NCBI GenBank assembly: GCA_947525005.1
Contig: CANNUY010000011.1
Location: 1 to 64,000, forward strand
Source of the DNA: an uncultured Candidatus Melainabacteria bacterium
GTDB lineage: Bacteria; Cyanobacteriota; Vampirovibrionia; Gastranaerophilales; Gastranaerophilaceae
DNA: 64,000 nucleotides
Direction of reading: 5' to 3'
Positions 52,233 to 60,003 of this stretch are shown here, piece by piece (positions within the stretch are counted from its first letter, which is position 1; each line of letters opens with the position of its first letter). Below the pieces are notes generated by a model. That model did not search any database and was not told the DNA's origin. It worked only from the letters and a program-made list of their open reading frames with translations. The position numbers and the translations under genes are program-made.

Positions 52233-52547
52233 ATGATATCAGAAAATGTATTAAAAATAGTCGATGATGGGATTATATTAAGACTAAGAATTTCTCCAAA
52301 TGCATCAAAAAACCAGTTTATATTTGCAGAGGACATGATTAAATTAAAAATTACGGCTCAACCTATTGAAAATAAAGCAAACAAAGCTGTGATTGAATAT
52401 TTATCAAAACTATTCAAAGTTCCAAAAACAAAAATTACAATATTAAAAGGTGACACCTCAAAAGAAAAGACTTTGCTTATAAAGACTACTGATATGGAAA
52501 AAATTGAGAATATAAAAACCATACTTTCAGAGGTGGATAAAAAATAA
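52233..52547 (+). CDS. DUF167/YggU family protein
   Basis: The 104-residue protein carries the family core: LRLRISPNASKNQF, LKITAQPIENKANKAVIEYLSKLFKVPKTKITILKGDTSKEK (cut here across two segments). YggU-like proteins are small alpha/beta domains of unknown role. The ATG at 52233 is preferred over an upstream TTG that would place the start inside a palindrome. It is 34 nt before an unknown gene on the same strand. Confidence 0.9.
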   Translation: MISENVLKIVDDGIILRLRISPNASKNQFIFAEDMIKLKITAQPIENKANKAVIEYLSKLFKVPKTKITILKGDTSKEKTLLIKTTDMEKIENIKTILSEVDKK

Positions 52548-52581
52548 AAAATTGATACAATAATTGTATTAAGGAAAAACT

Positions 52582-53283
52582 ATGTTTCATAAAATTGCAA
52601 GAACAATTAAAACATTTTCATTCATGCTATTAAGTTGGCAGGGCAAATTCTTAGAAAAGCGCCTTGTAAAACGACTTGGCTATGACGGGAAAAAAATTGT
52701 TAAAGGTTGTACTTTAGACTTAAAAAAAGAAGAAATCGAAAACTCCGAAAAAGTAGATAAAGAAGTAGCTCTTATCTTAAAAAACTGTAGAAATAACGCT
52801 GAAGCCTTAATAAAAGTGTTTGAAGCACATAATACACCTGTTTACCAAATAAAAAACTCTGAAAAAGTTTTGAAAAAAATCCATGAACGAGAAGGTCTTA
52901 TAACAGAAAGAACAGGACTTAATGCCTTGTTGATAAATTTAGTAACAACAAAAACTTTTTCTTTAAAAAGTCCAACTATGATTGTTGTTGAAGCTGGAGA
53001 ACCTGACGTTTATGAATTAATGCACGCACTACACAAATGGGTTGCCTTGAAAAATGGACTTGCAGGATTAGATGAAAAATCACAAAAATTATTAAGACGT
53101 TTTGACTCAGAAAAAGACGATAATATAATTGGACGATTATCGCTTACTGATATTGATAAAGTACGCTCTGCAATAGCAAGAGATGTTCAGTCAATAAATT
53201 TTGTAGTGAAATATTCTAAAGAACATGCTGGTGCTAAAAAAGCGTTAGAAAAAATGAAAAACGAAGGTGGAGCAAATATATAA
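52582..53283 (+). CDS. Hypothetical protein, 233 aa
   Basis: Not recognised. A soluble, Lys/Glu-rich, mostly helical protein; the first 25 residues are basic with a weak hydrophobic stretch (IKTFSFMLLSW) that could be peripheral. A central IVVEAGEPDVYELMHALHKWVALKNGL is the most ordered part. Likely cotranscribed with the DUF167 gene. Confidence 0.65.
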   Translation: MFHKIARTIKTFSFMLLSWQGKFLEKRLVKRLGYDGKKIVKGCTLDLKKEEIENSEKVDKEVALILKNCRNNAEALIKVFEAHNTPVYQIKNSEKVLKKIHEREGLITERTGLNALLINLVTTKTFSLKSPTMIVVEAGEPDVYELMHALHKWVALKNGLAGLDEKSQKLLRRFDSEKDDNIIGRLSLTDIDKVRSAIARDVQSINFVVKYSKEHAGAKKALEKMKNEGGANI

Positions 53284-53398
53284 TAATCTATTCTCATTTC
53301 ATAGATTACAACTTTTTCACAAACAAACTAACACCATTTCAAAATTTAATTATTTAATATTTTATTATGTTTTAAATATTTCTTATAGCTAATAAAAA

Positions 53399-53425
53399 GT
53401 GGTCGATGAATACACAACCGACCAC
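53399..53425 (-). terminator. Terminator of the sigma factor gene
   Basis: GTGGTCG...CGACCAC stem; on the minus strand it is followed by TTTTTATT. Confidence 0.75.
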
Positions 53426-53451
53426 ACAAGTATTTGTTTATCACTCACAAT

Positions 53452-54354
53452 TTAGTCTGCATAACAACTTAACAATTTATTGTTTCTCATATTTCTCAAA
53501 GCTCTCAACTCAGTTTGTCTGATGCATTCTTTTGTTACACCATACAAGTTACCAATTTCCTCAAGAGTTCTTTTTGAAATATCCCCTAGTCCGTAGCGCA
53601 TCTTAACTACGTTTTGTTCACGTTCTTTTAATGTAGAAATTACTTTCTCTAAATCACGTTTTAAATTTTCTGCTTCTGCTGCTGCTGCAACATTTGTATT
53701 GCTATCTTCCAAAATATCAGCTACAGACATTTCTTTACCGTTTTGATATTCCATACTGCCTTCAATTGAAATAGTCTTAGAATATGCTGACAAGAATGTA
53801 TCCAATTTATCAGGTGAAATATTCATTTTTTCTGCAACATCTTTATTCTTAACTTGACAGTTATATTTACGTTCCATTTCTGCCTTGATTTTTGAGAACT
53901 TAGACAAAGTTTCTTGGATATATACAGGAATCTTCATACTATGAGATTGTTCAGAAATTGCTTTAAACATAGCTTGTTTAATCCACCAAGTCGCATAAGT
54001 TTGGAATTTATAACCCAATTTCCAATTATATTTTTCAACTGCTACCATCAAACCAAGATTGCCTTCTTGAATTAAATCAATCAATGGTAATGCTGACATG
54101 TGAATTGCTTTTTTTGCTACAGAAATAACCAATTTTAAATTTGCTTGAATTAATTCTTTTTTTGCTTCATCATCACCAGCTTTAATTCTTTTTGCTACTT
54201 CTCTTTCTTCTTCTGTTGATAATGCAGGGTATTTTGCAATATCTCTAATGTATTGCGCTAAATCTGAATCTGTACAAGATTTCAATACAACATTTGTTGA
54301 TGGTCTAGTTGCTTTTGTTGTTTGCTTCATTCTGATAGGTAAATTGTTAGCCAT
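53452..54354 (-). CDS. Sigma-70 family RNA polymerase sigma factor (probable group 2)
   Basis: At 300 residues it lacks region 1.1 but keeps 1.2 (DLAQYIRDIAKYPALSTEEEREVAKRI), 2 (ANLKLVISVAKK, LIDLIQEGNLGLMVAVEKYNW, KFQTYATWWIKQAMFKAI), 3 and 4 (LKEREQNVVKMRYGLGD, RTLEEIGNLYGVTKECIRQTELRALRNMR). Residues that read promoters deviate slightly from the housekeeping consensus: KECIRQTE replaces RERIRQIE in region 4.2 and QSHSMKIPVYIQE replaces QARTIRIPVHM-E in 2.4-3.0. It is therefore more likely an alternative sigma than the primary one, unless the lineage's primary factor is unusual. AAGGAG precedes the start. Confidence 0.88.
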   Translation of the reverse strand: MANNLPIRMKQTTKATRPSTNVVLKSCTDSDLAQYIRDIAKYPALSTEEEREVAKRIKAGDDEAKKELIQANLKLVISVAKKAIHMSALPLIDLIQEGNLGLMVAVEKYNWKLGYKFQTYATWWIKQAMFKAISEQSHSMKIPVYIQETLSKFSKIKAEMERKYNCQVKNKDVAEKMNISPDKLDTFLSAYSKTISIEGSMEYQNGKEMSVADILEDSNTNVAAAAEAENLKRDLEKVISTLKEREQNVVKMRYGLGDISKRTLEEIGNLYGVTKECIRQTELRALRNMRNNKLLSCYAD

Positions 54355-54627
54355 AGTAAAAAACTCCTTCGTTACACGTAATTATTATTGACGATATTAA
54401 ATATGGGGGGGTAATATTTGGTAAATATTATTTTTTTGTACAACCTCTAGGTATAAATGTATGAATTATTAATCTGCTCTACTTTAAACACCTTTAACAT
54501 ATCAACCTGTGTTATATACTTTATATATACCCTCTATATATCAAGCACTAACATTTCTTGTTACAAAACTTAAAATAAATTTGTCAAACGCAAATATATT
54601 CTTAAAAAATAGGTAGAGTTCTATATA
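54355..54627. other. Spacer upstream of the sigma factor gene
   Basis: AT-rich and without an ORF. It contains a run of eight G (54405-54412 region) and TATA-rich tracts near 54520-54540 likely to include the sigma gene's promoter, but I cannot select one. Confidence 0.35.
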
Positions 54628-54665
54628 AAATGCTACGTAATATACCTTAATATTACGTAGCATTT
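54628..54665 (-). terminator. Terminator of the isochorismatase-like gene
   Basis: AAATGCTACGTAATA and its complement, perfect 15-bp stem. Confidence 0.85.
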
Positions 54666-54688
54666 CTTAACAAAATTCAATTATAGCC

Positions 54689-55228
54689 TTATTTTATCAA
54701 AAGTTGTACTTCTCTAAAATGAGGATTTTTTGATGATTCTAAAAGTTCAAATAAAACAGTTTCAACACAAGTAAGTTTTGCACCATAATCTCTCATCAAT
54801 TCTAAAGCTGTTCTATAATCCTTTTTACTTCTGCTTGCACAAGCATTCTTAACAACAAACACATTATATCCAGCCTCTAACAACTCTCTTGCTGTTTGAT
54901 AAACGCAAATGTGTGACTCAATACCTGTTAAAACAACATTCTTTTTACCAGTTTCTTCCAACTTAGCCTTAACTTCTTCAACTTTTAATGCTGAAAAAGA
55001 TGTTTTTTCAAAAATATTAGCTCCGTCAACGAAAGATTTTACTGACAAAACAGTTGAACCCAATCCTTGTGGATATTGTTCTGTTAAAATTACAGGAACA
55101 CCCATAATTTGAGCAGTTTTAGCTAAGATTGCATTATTATTAGCAATCTCCATTGAATTTTTCAACATATTCACAAGTTTTTCCTGAATATCTATCATTA
55201 AAAACACTGTATTTTCAACATTTAACAT
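54689..55228 (-). CDS. Isochorismatase-family cysteine hydrolase (YcaC-like)
   Basis: The 179-residue protein has the catalytic triad segments MIDIQEKLV (Asp), FEKTSFSAL (Lys) and GIESHICVYQTA (Cys), with cis-peptide V/T-G-I-E. Family members hydrolyse amides or ester bonds; the exact substrate is unknown. AAAGGAG precedes the ATG. It is downstream of mazG on the same strand, 21 nt apart. Confidence 0.9.
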   Translation of the reverse strand: MLNVENTVFLMIDIQEKLVNMLKNSMEIANNNAILAKTAQIMGVPVILTEQYPQGLGSTVLSVKSFVDGANIFEKTSFSALKVEEVKAKLEETGKKNVVLTGIESHICVYQTARELLEAGYNVFVVKNACASRSKKDYRTALELMRDYGAKLTCVETVLFELLESSKNPHFREVQLLIK

Positions 55229-55249
55229 AAATTCTCCTTTTTTATCATA

Positions 55250-56032
55250 TTATTTAACTGAATTTTCCTTTATAGTACGTTTAGCTTCTTTCCACAACTT
55301 ATCATATTCTTCAAAAGAATATTCCTCAAGAGGCTTAACGGCTAATTTTTCCATCATTCTAAAACGATTCATAAATTTTTTATTAGCTCTCAACAAAGCC
55401 TGTTCAGCATCAATTTTATACCATCTTGCCAAATTCACAACAGCAAACAAAATATCGCCCATCTCGTCTTCCATTGAGTTTTTGTCATTATTTTTCACTT
55501 CTTCAAAGAACTCATCAAACTCAGACTTTACACAATCCATTAAAGTTTCAACTTTATCCCATTCAAATCCAACTTTAATCGCTCTTTTACTAATCTTTTG
55601 GCAAGCCATCAACGCAGGTAATGTAATTGGGATACCGTCCATCTGTGATTTTCTTTCTTTTTTTTCTTCTTGTTTTAACTTGTCCCAATTTTCAACAACA
55701 TCTTGTGGGGAATTAACTTCTGCATTACCGAAAACATGAGGGTGTCTATGAATAAGTTTCTCGTTTAATTCCTTTGCAACATCTTCGATATCAAATTCAT
55801 TATTATCTTTAGCTATTTGAGAGTGCAAAACAACCTGTAATAATACATCACCCAATTCTTCTCTTAAATGATTAGGATTATTCTCTTTTATTGCTTCTAC
55901 TGCCTCATAAGCTTCTTCTAACATATTAGGTGTCAATGATTGGTGAGTTTGCGCTCTATCCCAAACACAACCGTTTTCGCCTCGTAAGGTTTCTATTATT
56001 TCTACTAATCTTTCTAAATTTTTATATTTCAT
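55250..56032 (-). CDS. mazG: Nucleoside triphosphate pyrophosphohydrolase MazG
   Basis: Hydrolyses (d)NTPs to monophosphates. Two MazG domains: the first with GCVWDRAQTHQSL, MLEEAYEAVEAI and EELGDVLLQVVLHSQI (ExxE-ExxD metal site), the second with SEFDEFFEEV and EDEMGDILFAVVNLAR. ENPVHPHVFG-like text (HRHPHVFGNAEV) links them. The start MKYKNLERLVEI is preferred (GGAAG upstream); 35 further codons are open upstream but lack support. Confidence 0.95.
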   Translation of the reverse strand: MKYKNLERLVEIIETLRGENGCVWDRAQTHQSLTPNMLEEAYEAVEAIKENNPNHLREELGDVLLQVVLHSQIAKDNNEFDIEDVAKELNEKLIHRHPHVFGNAEVNSPQDVVENWDKLKQEEKKERKSQMDGIPITLPALMACQKISKRAIKVGFEWDKVETLMDCVKSEFDEFFEEVKNNDKNSMEDEMGDILFAVVNLARWYKIDAEQALLRANKKFMNRFRMMEKLAVKPLEEYSFEEYDKLWKEAKRTIKENSVK

Positions 56033-56204
56033 ATTTTCTTCCTTTTTTATAATTTTACAACAAATATTGTAGGTCTGTTTTACAAAACCTAAATATCCAT
56101 AAAAAATTAGTACCTTTCCTAAAAATCCTCCAATCAAACAATAGTAAAATAGTTACAAAAAATCTAAAGTATGATAAAATATAAACGATAGGAGAGTTAA
56201 TCGT

Positions 56205-56729
56205 ATGAAGAAAAGAATTAGTATTTTATTTAGTATATTATTCGCATTAGTTATAGGTTTTGGAGTTTTTGCATCAGAAACGAATACACCAACAGAAAAA
56301 GATAATTCTACTCCACCTTGTGAAATAGAAGTTTCTGAACCACAAAAAGAAGTAAAAAAACAAGATACACCAGTTGTTCTATTAACAAATCTTGTAAACC
56401 CAATCTCTGTGGTTAAATCACCTAATAACTATATGGGCAAAAGAATAAACGTATCTGCAAAGTTTAACAAATTCTCAACACTAGGTCTTGATTACAAACC
56501 TGCGATGAGAAGCTCTGAAAACTACATATCTTTCTTGATTTTCAGACCTGATACAGACAAAAAAATTCCACTTCCAGAGATGAAATTATTCGTAAAAAGA
56601 GGATTTGCAGAAAAATATATCGAACTTAAAGAAGGAGATTCAATCCAATTCTCAGGTGTAGTATTTTCAAACGCTTTAGGCGATGTTTGGGTTGATGTCG
56701 ATAAATTAGACAAATTAAACAACAAATAA
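56205..56729 (+). CDS. Exported OB-fold-like protein, 174 aa
   Basis: A signal peptide (cleavage after VFAS, about residue 24) and a Pro/Glu-rich linker precede a beta-rich domain: VVKSPNNYMGKRINVSAKFNKFSTLG, then FLIFRP, KLFVKR, YIELKEGDSIQFSGVVFSNALGDVWVDVDKL. The last part has the look of a nucleic-acid-type OB barrel (tRNA_anti-like) used in exported stress proteins. GGAGAG lies upstream. It is 17 nt ahead of the GH57 gene. Confidence 0.6.
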   Translation: MKKRISILFSILFALVIGFGVFASETNTPTEKDNSTPPCEIEVSEPQKEVKKQDTPVVLLTNLVNPISVVKSPNNYMGKRINVSAKFNKFSTLGLDYKPAMRSSENYISFLIFRPDTDKKIPLPEMKLFVKRGFAEKYIELKEGDSIQFSGVVFSNALGDVWVDVDKLDKLNNK

Positions 56730-56746
56730 TATAGTATGGAGAAGTT

Positions 56747-59233
56747 ATGACAACAAAGAAAAAAGACGTATTTTTAGCTATACACGGACATTTTTACCAA
56801 CCACCGAGAGAGAATCCGTGGCTAGAAGCTATTGAACTACAACCAAGTGCAAACCCTTGCCATGATTGGAACGAAAGAGTAAACAACGAATGTTATGCGC
56901 CAAACTCTGTATCAAAAGTTGTCAATAACAAAAACGAAATCATCTCTCTAGTGAACAACTACGAATATATGAGTTTCAACTTTGGTCCAACACTATTATC
57001 TTGGATGCAACAGTTTGCACCATCAGCTTATGAAAGAATAATCAAAGCTGATATGAAAAGTGTAGAAGCTCACAATGGACATGGTAACGCAATTGCGCAG
57101 GTTTATAACCATATCATTATGCCGTTAGCAAACGAACTGGACAAACAAACCCAAGTAAAATGGGGAATTCGTGATTTTGAAACCCGTTTCGGCAGAGCTC
57201 CAGAGGGTATGTGGCTAGCAGAAACTGCTGTTGATGATGATACTCTAAGAGTTCTTGAAGAAAACGGAATCAAGTTCACTATCCTTTCACCATTCCAAGC
57301 AAAAGCTATCAAGAAATTAAATGAAAATGACTGGCAAGATGTTAGCTGGGGTAATATCGACCCTGCTCGCTCTTACAGATACTATATCAAATCTGCTCCA
57401 GGGAAATTCATAGACTTATTTTTCTATGACGGTGCAATCTCAAAATCTGTTGCTTTCGATGAACTGCTAAGAGATGGCAATAAGTTCATGAACAGACTTA
57501 AAGACGGTATTTCTTACGACAGAAACTATCCTCAGCTTGTAAACATCGCAACTGATGGTGAAAGCTATGGACACCACACAAAATTCGGTGATATGGCGTT
57601 GGCATACATAATGTCAATGAAAATAAAAGATTCAGACTTCACTGTTACAAACTACGCAGAATACCTTGATAAGTATCGCAGTAATTGGCAAGTAGACATT
57701 AAAGATGTTTCATCTTGGAGCTGTTCTCACGGAGTTGGTCGTTGGAAAGAAGATTGTGGTTGTTCTACAGGTGGACACGCAGGTTGGAACCAAAAATGGA
57801 GAAAACCACTTCGTGAAGCTATGGATTATTTAAGAGATGCTGTTTATCCTGTTGTACAGAAACTGGCTAAAAATTATTTTAAAGACCCTATTCAAACAAG
57901 ATACAACTATATTGATGTAATTTTAGATAGAAATTTATCAAATGTACAAAAGTTCCAAAACGAATATTTCTTACCTAATTTAACCGATGAACAAAAAGTT
58001 GAAGGTATGAAATTATTAGAAATCCAACGTGATTTGATGCTTATGTACACAAGTTGTGGTTGGTTCTTCTGCGAACTTTCTGGTATCGAAACAGTTCAAA
58101 TTATGAAATACTCTGCTAAAGTTATACAGCTTATTAGCGAATTTACAGATATGAACTTTGAGGACAGATACCTTGAAATTCTTTCAGAAGCAAAAAGTAA
58201 TTATCCAGAAATCGGCTCTGGTAAAGATATCTATAACAGATTTGTAAAACCTTCTGTTATTACTTCAAAACAAATAGTAAGTTTATGGGCTGTATCATCA
58301 ATTTATCAAGAACTGAACGAAAAAGAAAATGTATACTGCTACAGAATCAAAAAACGTGATTACAAACGTCTTAAAAAAGGTGATACCTCTTTAATTATTG
58401 CAGAAGTTCAAATTCAATCAAGAATCACTCTTGAAAAACATAATTATATGTTAGCACTATTGCAGTTTTCTGGGGGTGATTTCCAATGTGCAATCCGAGA
58501 ATGCACATCAGAATATGGTGAAATTAAGAACAAATTGTCTAAAATATTCATCGTAAATCCAATGACTGAAACAATTAGAGCTATTGATGATTTCTTCGGC
58601 AGAGAATACTTTACTCTTAAAGATATCTTCATCGAAGAACGTCGTAAGATACTTCAAATCTTATTAAAAGAAAGATTAGACGAATTCGCAAAATCTTACG
58701 AACATATCTATAACGAAGGTAGAAGTTCGGTATTGCACTTACAAGACTTAGGACTTGATATACCTGATGAATTTAAAATATCAGCACAATACACCCTTTC
58801 TAAGCAGTTTAATGATTTATTCACTCAATCAAATGCCTATATAGATGAAAATATCATACAGCTTGCAAGTGATATCAATTTTGAGGCAAAACGTATTGGA
58901 ATTAAACTAGATAAAAAACCTACAAGTGCTTTATTTAGTAAAAAAATTGCTGAAAACATTAATAGATTGGTGTTCAGTTTTGAATATCAACAGGCAGATA
59001 TGTTACACGACTTGCTTGATGAAATAGAAAAACTTGATATAAAAGTTGATATTTCTGATGCTCAAAACATCTTCTATACAAAAATCATTTCACAACTGAA
59101 TGATTTAATTGAAAATATGTCTACACAAGCAGAAAGAAATTTGATAGAACAACTTTTTGATATCGCAAAAAGATTGAACATCAATGTTGGATTTTATCAA
59201 GAAAAATTTGATAAAATTCTACTTTCAAAATAG
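56747..59233 (+). CDS. GH57 glycoside hydrolase with DUF3536 domain
   Basis: Alpha-glucan or related glycosidase/branching-type enzyme. The start has GHFYQPPRENPW (residues 14-25), then MSFNFGPTLLSWM, GHGNAIAQVYNHIIMPLA and RAPEGMWLAETAVD with the candidate nucleophile Glu159; the acid is likely Asp in IATDGESYGHH (about 269). The C-terminal half (from about 330) is the helical DUF3536 region. Length 828 suits this subfamily. No signal peptide, so it probably handles intracellular glycogen-like polymer. GGAG precedes the ATG; dedA follows 18 nt later. Confidence 0.93.
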   Translation: MTTKKKDVFLAIHGHFYQPPRENPWLEAIELQPSANPCHDWNERVNNECYAPNSVSKVVNNKNEIISLVNNYEYMSFNFGPTLLSWMQQFAPSAYERIIKADMKSVEAHNGHGNAIAQVYNHIIMPLANELDKQTQVKWGIRDFETRFGRAPEGMWLAETAVDDDTLRVLEENGIKFTILSPFQAKAIKKLNENDWQDVSWGNIDPARSYRYYIKSAPGKFIDLFFYDGAISKSVAFDELLRDGNKFMNRLKDGISYDRNYPQLVNIATDGESYGHHTKFGDMALAYIMSMKIKDSDFTVTNYAEYLDKYRSNWQVDIKDVSSWSCSHGVGRWKEDCGCSTGGHAGWNQKWRKPLREAMDYLRDAVYPVVQKLAKNYFKDPIQTRYNYIDVILDRNLSNVQKFQNEYFLPNLTDEQKVEGMKLLEIQRDLMLMYTSCGWFFCELSGIETVQIMKYSAKVIQLISEFTDMNFEDRYLEILSEAKSNYPEIGSGKDIYNRFVKPSVITSKQIVSLWAVSSIYQELNEKENVYCYRIKKRDYKRLKKGDTSLIIAEVQIQSRITLEKHNYMLALLQFSGGDFQCAIRECTSEYGEIKNKLSKIFIVNPMTETIRAIDDFFGREYFTLKDIFIEERRKILQILLKERLDEFAKSYEHIYNEGRSSVLHLQDLGLDIPDEFKISAQYTLSKQFNDLFTQSNAYIDENIIQLASDINFEAKRIGIKLDKKPTSALFSKKIAENINRLVFSFEYQQADMLHDLLDEIEKLDIKVDISDAQNIFYTKIISQLNDLIENMSTQAERNLIEQLFDIAKRLNINVGFYQEKFDKILLSK

Positions 59234-59251
59234 AGTATAAGGAAGTAAAAA

Positions 59252-59875
59252 ATGATTGAAACAATATTAGGAATGCTAGTTGGGTTCATACAAGAAGTCA
59301 TAAAACTTTTTGGACCTTGGGGTATAAGTTTTTTAATGGCGATTGAATCTTGCAACATTCCGTTACCAAGTGAAGCTATTTTACCATTTGCAGGATATAT
59401 GGTTACACTAGGCAAAATTAACAGTATACACACAGCCTCAATCTTTGGTGCAATTGGTTGTGTACTTGGTTCTATTCCATCATATTACATTGGATATTTT
59501 GGTGGAAGAGATTTTGTTGAAAAATACGGCAAATACTTCCTTGTGTCTAAAAAAGATTTAGAAGAAGCAGACAAATGGGTTGATAAGTATGGTGATTGGG
59601 CATTTTTCTTATGCAGAATGTTGCCTGTAGTAAGAACTTTTGTATCTTTGCCTGCAGGTATCCTTAGAGCAAGAAAACGCACGTTCTTCACTCTTACATT
59701 TTTAGGTTCATTGATTTGGAGCTATGTTCTTGTTTATGTTGGGATTAAAATGGGTGAAAACTTTGAAGCACTAAAAAGTATTTGGCATAAGTTTGATGCA
59801 GTTATAATTGCTGTTTTCGGGATATTAGGTGCTATTTATGTTTACAAACACATTAAGAACTTGAAAGAGTCTTAG
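59252..59875 (+). CDS. DedA-family membrane protein
   Basis: SNARE-associated/DedA family, proposed undecaprenyl-phosphate or phospholipid flippases. ESCNIPLPSEAILPFAGYM, GSIPSYYIGYFGGRDFVEKYGKYF and FLCRMLPVVRTFVSLPAGILRARKRTFF (in shortened form) are the re-entrant and loop signatures with the key Arg residues. Five membrane segments, 207 aa. AAGGAAG precedes the start. Confidence 0.95.
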   Translation: MIETILGMLVGFIQEVIKLFGPWGISFLMAIESCNIPLPSEAILPFAGYMVTLGKINSIHTASIFGAIGCVLGSIPSYYIGYFGGRDFVEKYGKYFLVSKKDLEEADKWVDKYGDWAFFLCRMLPVVRTFVSLPAGILRARKRTFFTLTFLGSLIWSYVLVYVGIKMGENFEALKSIWHKFDAVIIAVFGILGAIYVYKHIKNLKES

Positions 59876-59923
59876 TGTTTGCAGGGATGTTAAAATAAGT
59901 TTCACTACTGTTCCGAATAATAT

Positions 59924-60001
59924 TAAAGAAAAAGTTTAGACATTAAATGCACGCAGGGATTCCGAAATTGTCTTGTATTTGCTCCACGCTCACAGAGTTT
60001 C
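59924..60001. repeat. Mosaic dispersed repeat copy
   Basis: 59924-59963 matches 48141-48182, and 59971-60001 (TCTTG.ATTT.CTCCACGCTCACAGA.TTTC) matches 217-246. The element therefore fuses two blocks that occur apart elsewhere in the window. It lies between convergent dedA and the kinase-like gene, touching the latter's stop codon. Confidence 0.75.
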
Positions 60002-60003
60002 AC

